Assembly (NCBI GenBank): GCA_946479705.1
Contig: CAMLHI010000168.1
Span: forward strand, 1-5,512
DNA: 5,512 nt
Direction of reading: 5' to 3'
Source of the DNA: an uncultured Oxalobacteraceae bacterium
GTDB taxonomy: Bacteria; Pseudomonadota; Gammaproteobacteria; Burkholderiales; Burkholderiaceae
Below are positions 1 to 4,478 of the stretch, one piece after another; within the stretch, counting starts at the first letter, position 1, and each line of letters opens with the position of its first letter. Both the position numbers and the translations under genes were made by a program. The notes beneath the pieces are model-generated. The model saw only the letters and a list, made by a program, of their open reading frames with translations. It was not told the origin of the DNA and did not search any database.

Positions 1-309
1 TGTTAGCTACGCGGCAAGTCGCGATGAAGCAGTGTCCAGGTAGTAAGATTACGGATGGCGCCCGGGCGTCGGCTTGATTTTTCTCAAAAATTGCAGTGCT
101 AGCTATTGGTTTATCTCCGCGTAACGTTGACCGCTTGGTATAGGCGCCGGCGCAACAGCTTGACGAAACAAATGTCAAATTATTGCCGCACAGCATTCCA
201 CCTGATATATTGAATCCATCCGAAATCGCCTGCCGCGCCGCCCAACTCCCGCAGCGCAACGATGTGCCCTCCAGCATAAACGTTGGACTTAAACTGCGAG
301 CCGCCCACC
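1..309. other. Non-coding leader region at the left edge
   Basis: I see no convincing gene in this stretch. The window starts in the middle of intergenic or unknown sequence. Base composition is more AT-rich than in the genes that follow, especially around 70-115 and 160-220, which suits a control region. It contains a TTGAC (160-164) / GTCAA (174-178) dyad just upstream of the promoter given separately. It also has a small T5/A5 hairpin around TTTTTCTCAAAAA near 78-90. A TTG codon at 283 could extend the next gene by nine residues, but the ATG at 310 is preferred. Confidence 0.5.
183..211 (+). promoter_or_regulatory. Probable sigma70 promoter for the DUF4347 gene
   Basis: A TTGCCG hexamer (183-188) and a TATATT hexamer (206-211) are separated by exactly 17 bases, matching the -35/-10 consensus at 4 of 6 and 5 of 6 positions. 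Transcription would start near 218 and leave an untranslated leader of about 90 bases before the ATG at 310. The TTGAC/GTCAA dyad at 160-178 lies just upstream and could be an activator site. The call rests on pattern only. Confidence 0.45.
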
Positions 310-867
310 ATGACCACCCTGTTCCCGGCCCCTGCGCCATGCGCCGTCACGCCTGCCGCCCTTGATCTGGGCGAATGCGCACGCAGCGCCGAGCTGCTTG
401 TCGCCGACGGCGCCAGCGCGGAAATTGCCGAATTAATCGCCGGCGCGCCAATGGCCAGCCTGCGCATCGCCCCCGGCAGCGATGCCCTGGGCTGCATCAG
501 CGACGCCATCGCGGGCCGCCACTGGGATGTGCTGCACCTGGTTGCACACGGGCGCGCGGGCGCCATCGGCCTGGGCGCGCAATGGATCGACGCCCGCACC
601 CTGGCCACCGCCAGCCGCCTGCTGATCCGGTGGCGCGTGAGCACCATTGCCTTATGGAGCTGCAAGACCGGCCAGGACGCCACCCTGGCCGAGTTGCTCG
701 CCGCGCTGACCGGCGCCCAGGTGCTCGCCAGCGCCGGTCCGCTCGGCATGCTCGACACCGGTCCGGCCTGGGTCCTGCGCGATGTGCGCGGCGCCGCCCT
801 GCCGGCACGCTTCGCCGCCCCCTTCTCCCCCGCCATCATGGACAGCTGGCCACACCGCCTGGCCTAA
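310..867 (+). CDS. Stand-alone DUF4347-domain protein (185 aa)
   Basis: The product is 185 residues and consists almost entirely of one DUF4347-like domain, from about residue 27 to 160. Visible family hallmarks are a D-x-L-H-L-V-A-H-G segment with His80-Gly81, a G-A-I-G-L-G strand just after it, an I-A-L-W-S-C segment with Cys118, then an L-T-G-A-Q-V-L-A-S-A-G stretch and a final W-V-L-R. In known proteins this domain usually forms the N-terminal part of very large surface or secreted repeat proteins, so a single-domain version is uncommon. The His-Gly plus Cys arrangement resembles the dyad of caspase-like/CHAT folds; whether it is catalytic is unknown. There is no signal peptide or membrane segment. 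I chose the ATG at 310 rather than the in-frame TTG at 283, because the extra residues add nothing domain-like. No strong ribosome binding site precedes either start. The function is unknown. Confidence 0.75.
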   Translation: MTTLFPAPAPCAVTPAALDLGECARSAELLVADGASAEIAELIAGAPMASLRIAPGSDALGCISDAIAGRHWDVLHLVAHGRAGAIGLGAQWIDARTLATASRLLIRWRVSTIALWSCKTGQDATLAELLAALTGAQVLASAGPLGMLDTGPAWVLRDVRGAALPARFAAPFSPAIMDSWPHRLA

Positions 868-927
868 GCGCCCGCGCGCTATTGGCGTGCCGCGCCGCCA
901 GATGCATGCCTGCGGCAACACCCCACC

Positions 928-1020
928 GTGTTCGACATCGACGCCTTCCTGATCGCGGACAAGTATCGCGCGCCGATGCAGGCGTTTGTACAAAACCCGG
1001 CCCGCCGCTTCGCCGCATAG
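928..1020 (+). other. Coding-like remnant or short ORF after the DUF4347 gene
   Basis: The frame of the DUF4347 gene stays open past its TAA at 865-867 up to a TAG at 1018-1020. From the GTG at 928 the reading is FDIDAFLIADKYRAPMQAFV followed by QNPARRFAA, with about 25 of 30 codons ending in G or C and a natural protein-like composition. There is no ribosome binding site and no ATG, so it is unlikely to be a complete gene as it stands. It could be the surviving C-terminal end of a decayed gene, a former extension of the upstream protein, or chance. I do not recognise the family. The rest of 868-1165 holds no other feature I can support. Confidence 0.2.
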
Positions 1021-1165
1021 TTCAGATGCGGGCTCCATTGACGCGCTGGAACAGCCGTACCGCCAGGTAACTTGCCGGCGTCGCGCACTGCCGCGACGCT
1101 GCGCTCGCTGAACCGGACGCTACCGTGAGCACGCACTTCCTGTAACCGACATCATGAGGTGCAAC

Positions 1166-1804
1166 ATGAACACACTGACTCGCGCATCGCGCACACTGGC
1201 GGCGGCCGCGCTGCTGCTGCTGCCACTGACCGCGTCCGCGCAGGAAAGCCGCTACTGGAGCGTGCAGGCGGGCGTCAACGACTGGTCGCGATGGCCGGCC
1301 ACGCTCACCGTCGGCGGCCGCCACATCGATGCCGAACTGGATTTGAAGCACGGGCCGCAATTCGGCCTGGCCTGGGGCAAGCAGCATGCGCGCGCCCGCT
1401 ACGAGCTCGAATACCAGCACGGGCGCTTCGCCATCGAGCGCGCCAGCGCGGCCGGGATGTCCAGCGCCATCGATGCCCGCGGCAGCTACGACGTGCTCAC
1501 CGCCAATGCCCTGCGCGCGTTTCCGCTCACCGAGGACTGGTCGCTGGTGGCCGGCCTCGGCATCGGTGGCGGGCGCGCCAGGCTGCCGAAGATCGAGCTG
1601 GCGTCGCGCTGCACCTGCATGGCCGCCATCTCCGCGTCCGGCTTCGTCTGGCAAGCCAAGACCGCCACCGAAGTGCGCATCAGCCCGACCACGCTGGCCT
1701 TCCTGCAAGTGGGCTGGCTCAACGTGCCGGCCTCGGGCGCTTCCGCCAACGGCCACGCCCACCGCGGCCTTGCCGTCGGCCTCGGCCTGCGCGGCCTGTA
1801 CTGA
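1166..1804 (+). CDS. Small outer-membrane beta-barrel protein (212 aa)
   Basis: The protein starts with a classic Sec signal peptide: an N-region with Arg6 and Arg9, a hydrophobic Ala/Leu core at residues 11-21, and an A-S-A cleavage site before Gln26. The mature part, about 187 residues, shows alternating strands typical of an eight-stranded OMP_b-brl/OmpA-like barrel, for example Y-W-S-V-Q-A-G-V at 30-37, F-G-L-A-W-G at 66-71, A-R-Y-E-L-E-Y at 77-83 and L-A-F-L-Q-V-G-W at 177-184. It ends G-L-A-V-G-L-G-L-R-G-L-Y, an amphipathic last strand with a terminal aromatic residue, as the BAM machinery expects. TGAGGT at 1155-1160 lies five bases before the ATG at 1166, so that start is chosen over the in-frame ATG at 1154. 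A Cys149-x-Cys151 pair lies in a likely loop, which is odd for this class. Its cargo or role (adhesion, permeability, sensing) cannot be read from the sequence. Confidence 0.75.
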   Translation: MNTLTRASRTLAAAALLLLPLTASAQESRYWSVQAGVNDWSRWPATLTVGGRHIDAELDLKHGPQFGLAWGKQHARARYELEYQHGRFAIERASAAGMSSAIDARGSYDVLTANALRAFPLTEDWSLVAGLGIGGGRARLPKIELASRCTCMAAISASGFVWQAKTATEVRISPTTLAFLQVGWLNVPASGASANGHAHRGLAVGLGLRGLY

Positions 1805-1815
1805 TCCCGCCTTCT

Positions 1816-1852
1816 CCGGGAGCCCGGGCGCCCCTGCCCGCACGCTCCCCGG
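1816..1852 (+). terminator. GC-rich hairpin after the barrel gene, possible terminator
   Basis: GGGAGC (1818-1823) pairs with GCTCCC (1844-1849), and CC/GG extends the stem past one bulged C. Inside it, CGGGC (1825-1829) pairs with GCCCG (1836-1840) around a six-base loop. The hairpin starts 12 bases after the stop codon of the barrel gene. No T-run follows, so it is not a standard intrinsic terminator. It may protect the mRNA 3' end or assist Rho-dependent ending. Confidence 0.3.
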
Positions 1853-1917
1853 CTGGCGCACCGCATCCTTGGCGGGCGCGTCCAGCCGTTCTTCATCAAA
1901 AACAACGTATCCTGGAA

Positions 1918-1963
1918 GCAAATGTAATAATTTGCGTCGAACGCACGTTTTCGTCAGTACAAT
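1918..1963 (+). promoter_or_regulatory. AT-rich control region of the 73-aa gene, with dyad and -10 box
   Basis: A TACAAT hexamer at 1958-1963 is a good -10 box (5 of 6) and lies 34 bases before the ATG at 1998. The only -35-like match, TTGCGT at 1932-1937, is 20 bases away, which is too long for a strong unassisted promoter. Overlapping it is a perfect dyad with arms GCAAAT (1918-1923) and ATTTGC (1930-1935) and a six-base centre. A dyad over a poor -35 suggests an activator or repressor site; this is inference. Confidence 0.35.
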
Positions 1964-1997
1964 TCATCATCCCCTACCAACGACGACGGTCTTGCCC

Positions 1998-2219
1998 ATG
2001 AATCCGCAACCAGAACCGCTCGCCCCGATGGCCCGTCGCACCAACAAGCAGATGGCTCGGGTAATCGACATTGGCCTGAGCTACAAATCCATGTGCGGCC
2101 CCTCGCGCGCCCAGGCCTACCTGTGCCAGCACGGCGTTCCCGACGACATCATCCAGCGGGTGCTTTCCGGCACCGACAGCTTTCGCGGCATCGACAGCGA
2201 CACCGAAGACGCGCTGTGA
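1998..2219 (+). CDS. Small protein of unknown function (73 aa)
   Basis: The protein is 73 residues. It has a Pro-rich start (residues 3-10), a basic patch A-R-R-T-N-K-Q at 12-18, a probable helical core at 19-58 that includes G-P-S-R-A-Q-A-Y-L and H-G-V-P-D-D-I-I-Q-R-V-L, and an acidic tail S-D-T-E-D-A. The core has two helices joined by an H-G-V-P turn, an HTH-like outline, but too little is visible to claim DNA binding. Cys33 and Cys43 are present. There is no signal peptide or membrane helix. The ATG at 1998 is chosen because it follows the -10 box at 1958-1963. Met11 (2028) is the alternative; neither has a strong ribosome binding site. Codon use is genome-like and the ORF stands apart in its own unit, so it is probably real. 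I do not recognise the family. It converges with the transferase gene, 28 bases apart. Confidence 0.6.
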   Translation: MNPQPEPLAPMARRTNKQMARVIDIGLSYKSMCGPSRAQAYLCQHGVPDDIIQRVLSGTDSFRGIDSDTEDAL

Positions 2220-2247
2220 TCCACGGCACTTGACGCCGCCGCGCGCG

Positions 2248-3720
2248 CTAGTGCGTCTGGCCGGTCCACAGGGCCAGGTAGGCATCCGACCGGTTCATCA
2301 GGGAAGCCTGCATTTCCGCCAGGCGCTGCGTCTCGGGATGGGTCTGGTGGTGGTTGAAGGCGCTGTAGCCCAGGCCAAGGCGGCCGCCCGCCACCGTGAA
2401 GCCGTTGAATTCCAGGATGGTCGGCAGCAAGTCGAAATGCACCAGCTGTTCGCGGTTCTTGACCGGCGTGCTGGCGCCGATGAAGGCGTTGTAGATGGTC
2501 CGCTGCGATCGCTGTCCCAGCTGCTCCGAGAGGGGATTCTTGCGCCCCAGATGGTCGCCGACGATGACGATGTTGGTGTCGGCCAGGTAGCCACTATCTT
2601 TCACGAAACGGACGAAGCGCGCCAGGTCCTCGGCGGTGCAGGCGATCACGCCGTCGAAATTGCTGTAGCCGCGCTGCGCGCAGCCTTTGGACAGATGGCC
2701 TTCCGGTTCGTGGGTGTCCACCGTCAGCAGGGTCAAATTGAAGTGCTGGTGGGCGGCCTCCAGCTGCCTGAGCTTGGTCCGGGCGCGGCTGAACAGCTCG
2801 TCGTCGTACAAGCCCCAGCCATTCATGTCGGCCTGCGCCACCCCGCTGCGTTGCCAGTCTTCCTTGCCGTAGATTTCATCGTAGTGGTGGGTCTTGAGGA
2901 ACTTGCCCTTGCCGGCAAAGACGGGCGAGGCGCCGCCCATGAAGACATTGCGATAGCCGTGCTGGGCCAGGATATCCGGCAGGCATGTCGCGTTGGGCAG
3001 GAAGGTGCGCAGCTTTTCTCCCTGGCGATTGTTTTCGTAGATGGTCACGCGCTTGAGCGGCACGCCGCACTGCGTGGCGACCATGGCGGCGATGGTCCAG
3101 CCGGTACCCGGGGCCTGCTGATAGGCGTCGAAATGGCTGCCTTCGAGCGCCGTCAGGGGGGCCAGCAGGTCGCGCCCGAACACCGTGCGGTCGCTGTAGC
3201 CGGCTTCCAGGCTTTCCACGTAAATCAGGATGAGGTTCTTGGGCTGCTGTTCGCCCAGCTGGACCGATCCCGGCTGGACGTAATGGGTCACGAAATAGTC
3301 GGGGCCGAAGCTTGAGGCGACATAGTCGAAAGCCGAGAGCTGGACCAGCCAGTACACGATGGCGGCCAGCAGCAGCACCGGCGGCAGTTTGCCGTGCAGG
3401 TGGGCGAGCAGGCGCGGGCTGCTTGTGAGCTTTTCACGCATCTTGCGCTCGGCCATCATCAGCAGCGCCAGGAACAGCAGTGGCGCGACCACGCACCAGC
3501 GCACGCAGCGCCGGATCAGGGCCGGGTCGGACAGCAGCAGTCCATCGACCCCGGCGTTCAGGTGGTAGGCGATCTGCTCGATTTCCGGCTTGCCGAAGTA
3601 GCGGTTGAGCCAGTAGCTCAGGCAAAACAGGAAGATGGCGGTCAGGTAGAGGCTGACGCGCAGCAGCTGGCGGGGCCACGGGCTGCTGGGGCCGGGCAGC
3701 GTGGTGGAGTGTGCGGACAT
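2248..3720 (-). CDS. Membrane-anchored phosphoglycerol transferase-like protein (sulfatase/LtaS-OpgB family)
   Basis: The product is 490 residues, with three membrane helices at about 19-38, 74-90 and 112-131, followed by a large periplasmic sulfatase-fold domain. The cytoplasmic loop 91-111 is basic, so topology agrees with the positive-inside rule. Catalytic landmarks match the family order and spacing: Glu169 (Y-V-E-S), probable nucleophile Thr209 in G-T-G-W-T-I-A-A-M-V-A-T-Q-C-G, His337 (D-T-H) and Asp389-His390 (V-G-D-H). Such enzymes move phosphoglycerol or related groups from phospholipid to periplasmic glucans or envelope polymers. The G-W-T and Q-C-G-V-P-L segments look more OpgB-like than LtaS-like. 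E. coli OpgB is much longer (about 760 residues), so the substrate is uncertain, and no glucan genes are adjacent. The frame runs open upstream to 4263 through the antisense of the tRNA, so the ATG at 3720 is chosen, preceded by a GAAAG-type weak binding site. ATG 3753 is an alternative. I found no clear promoter. GACGC/GCGTC arms (2232-2257) span its stop. Confidence 0.85.
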   Translation of the reverse strand: MSAHSTTLPGPSSPWPRQLLRVSLYLTAIFLFCLSYWLNRYFGKPEIEQIAYHLNAGVDGLLLSDPALIRRCVRWCVVAPLLFLALLMMAERKMREKLTSSPRLLAHLHGKLPPVLLLAAIVYWLVQLSAFDYVASSFGPDYFVTHYVQPGSVQLGEQQPKNLILIYVESLEAGYSDRTVFGRDLLAPLTALEGSHFDAYQQAPGTGWTIAAMVATQCGVPLKRVTIYENNRQGEKLRTFLPNATCLPDILAQHGYRNVFMGGASPVFAGKGKFLKTHHYDEIYGKEDWQRSGVAQADMNGWGLYDDELFSRARTKLRQLEAAHQHFNLTLLTVDTHEPEGHLSKGCAQRGYSNFDGVIACTAEDLARFVRFVKDSGYLADTNIVIVGDHLGRKNPLSEQLGQRSQRTIYNAFIGASTPVKNREQLVHFDLLPTILEFNGFTVAGGRLGLGYSAFNHHQTHPETQRLAEMQASLMNRSDAYLALWTGQTH

Positions 3721-3870
3721 GGCTTTTCTTTCGTTGTGGAAAGGCCATGGCATTGTCCGAGGGCGGAAGGTGAAGCGGTGTTTCGCAATGTAAAAGCGTG
3801 TTATCCATTTGTAAGCGAGTCGATGGCTTGGACACATGCCGTTACTTGGGGGACGGGCTGCGGCAAAAAT

Positions 3871-3899
3871 TTGGAGCTCAACTGAATGTTTGCTATAAT
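3871..3899 (+). promoter_or_regulatory. Strong sigma70 promoter of the tRNA-Ser gene
   Basis: TTGGAG (3871-3876) and a perfect TATAAT (3894-3899) are 17 bases apart, and a TG two bases upstream of the -10 makes it an extended -10. Transcription would start near 3906, about 40 bases before the mature tRNA. The CTGCGG right after the -10 is GC-rich, as in stable-RNA promoters under stringent (ppGpp) control; that regulation is inferred. Confidence 0.85.
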
Positions 3900-3946
3900 C
3901 TGCGGTCTTCGCGAAAGCGGGGCTTGTCGCACACGTGCGGCGATCA

Positions 3947-4036
3947 GGAGAGGTGGATGAGCGGTTGAAGTCGCACGCCTGGAAAGCGTGTATAGGGTCA
4001 AACCTATCGGGGGTTCGAATCCCCCTCTCTCCGCCA
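3947..4036 (+). tRNA. tRNA-Ser (anticodon GGA)
   Basis: This is a 90-nt class II tRNA including an encoded CCA (4034-4036). The acceptor GGAGAGG (3947-3953) pairs with TCTCTCC (4026-4032), with one G-U pair, and G4033 is the discriminator base as expected for serine. The anticodon stem CACGC (3974-3978) / GCGTG (3986-3990) holds the loop CTGGAAA with GGA at 3981-3983, reading UCC and UCU. A long variable arm (ATAGG/CCTAT) and a T arm GGGGG-TTCGAAT-CCCCC complete the fold. It is transcribed alone from its own promoter and ends at a terminator 12 bases downstream. Confidence 0.97.
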
Positions 4037-4047
4037 GGAACAAAATA

Positions 4048-4080
4048 AAATGGCCTCCCCTGCGGGAGGCCATTTTTTTT
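4048..4080 (+). terminator. Intrinsic terminator of the tRNA-Ser unit
   Basis: A nine-pair stem, TGGCCTCCC (4051-4059) and GGGAGGCCA (4064-4072), closes on a CTGC tetraloop and is followed by eight Ts (4073-4080). Three upstream As extend the pairing into the T-run. The complementary strand also reads a stem followed by ATTTTATTTTG, so weak termination of transcripts coming from the right is possible. Confidence 0.93.
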
Positions 4081-4092
4081 GGTCCGGACGGC

Positions 4093-4108
4093 GAGAGGGG
4101 GATTCGAA
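4093..4108 (-). repeat. Inverted copy of the tRNA-Ser 3' end
   Basis: The 16 bases here are the exact reverse complement of TTCGAATCCCCCTCTC at 4014-4029, the T loop, 3' T stem and part of the acceptor of the tRNA. On the minus strand the copy is followed by GCC, echoing the GCCA end. GGAGAG, like the tRNA 5' end, lies upstream on the same strand (4137-4132), but the D arm, anticodon arm and 5' T stem between them are missing. It is therefore at most a wreck of a second tRNA-Ser copy, not a working gene. Confidence 0.7.
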
Positions 4109-4110
4109 GA

Positions 4111-4130
4111 CGCGCCCTTGCAAGGGCGCG
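4111..4130. repeat. Perfect 20-bp palindrome
   Basis: CGCGCCCTTG is followed directly by its own reverse complement CAAGGGCGCG, with no spacer. It is flanked by a second shell of inverted sequence, GATTCG (4101-4106) and CGAATC (4137-4142). It fills the gap between the two tRNA-like ends. The motif CGCCCTTGC recurs once near 4303-4311, just after the hairpin array. It could be a protein-binding site or a recombination product. Confidence 0.8.
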
Positions 4131-4150
4131 GCTCTCCGAATCGGCCGACT

Positions 4151-4303
4151 GCTGCCCGCTGGGCGGGCAGCGCCGCGCGCCGAGGGCGCGCGTGCAAGAA
4201 CCACTTCAGCTGCCCGCCCGAGCGGGCAGCGCCGCGCGCGGGGCGCGCGCGCAAAAAAGCCACTTCACTGCCGCTGCGCGGCAGCGGCGCGCGCAGCGCG
4301 CCC
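4151..4303 (+). repeat. Tandem double-hairpin repeat array (about 2.6 units of ~58 bp)
   Basis: Each unit holds two adjacent hairpins and then a spacer ending CCACTTCA. Unit A has GCTGCCCGC (4151-4159) paired with GCGGGCAGC (4163-4171), then CGCGCGCC (4174-4181) paired with GGCGCGCG (4185-4192). Unit B repeats this at 4209-4230 and 4233-4249. Unit C (from 4268) has a changed first arm, GCCGCTGC (4270-4277) with GCAGCGGC (4281-4288), and a shorter second hairpin (4289-4301). The spacers are GCAAGAACCACTTCA and GCAAAAAAGCCACTTCA. Loops differ between units while both arms stay complementary. No credible protein is encoded. It resembles REP/BIME-type palindromic repeats in layout, but I cannot assign a known family. 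Confidence 0.8.
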
Positions 4304-4407
4304 GCCCTTGCCTATTCGCAATTCACCACATCGGTCAGCATCCATAGGCGGGATGAATGGTGGAAGGAATTTATCGCATGATGAGTTGCCCGCACGGCAC
4401 GCCCCAT
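4304..4407. other. Non-coding stretch between the repeat array and the next promoter
   Basis: Together with the tRNA terminator and repeats this forms a 442-base gap without a gene (4037-4478). In this part I see no gene, RNA or clear repeat. It is less GC-rich than the array, and it leads into the promoter at 4408. Confidence 0.4.
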
Positions 4408-4436
4408 TTGATCCGCCTCCCCAGCAACGTTAAAAT
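4408..4436 (+). promoter_or_regulatory. Sigma70 promoter of the right-edge gene
   Basis: TTGATC (4408-4413) and TAAAAT (4431-4436) are 17 bases apart, matching consensus at 4 and 5 of 6 positions. Transcription would start near 4443 and leave a leader of about 36 bases. The start of that leader can fold into a small hairpin, CGGAG (4445-4449) and CTCCG (4454-4458), with a CGAA tetraloop, which might stabilise the 5' end of the message. Confidence 0.65.
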
Positions 4437-4478
4437 GGCCGCCCCGGAGCGAACTCCGAACCAGACCATCAGGACAGC

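Noticed and set aside
127..144. TTGACC and TATAGG as a promoter
   Set aside because: The spacer is only six bases, far from the required 16-18.
180..839. A 219-codon minus-strand frame opposite the DUF4347 gene
   Set aside because: Ala/Ser/Arg-rich with no domain, and fully overlapping a recognisable gene on the other strand.
1022..1921. A 299-codon minus-strand frame across the barrel gene
   Set aside because: Gly/Ala/Arg-rich shadow. The plus strand has a signal peptide, ribosome binding site and a barrel-type C-terminus.
2230..3315. A 361-codon plus-strand open frame opposite the transferase gene
   Set aside because: It is exactly antisense to a gene with clear family motifs and membrane helices. 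Its own translation has no domain and is a side effect of GC-rich codon use.
4014..4108. Attachment-site pair of an integrated element at the tRNA 3' end
   Set aside because: The duplicated tRNA segment is inverted and only 85 bases away, whereas integration gives direct repeats around a long insert. No integrase gene is visible.
3721..4263. N-terminal extension of the transferase to 4263
   Set aside because: The added 181 codons run through the antisense of the tRNA, its terminator and the hairpin repeats, and give non-protein-like sequence. The ATG at 3720 precedes the first membrane helix directly.
4151..4303. CRISPR array
   Set aside because: Units are adjoining palindromes with almost no unique spacer, and spacers of constant length between identical repeats are absent.
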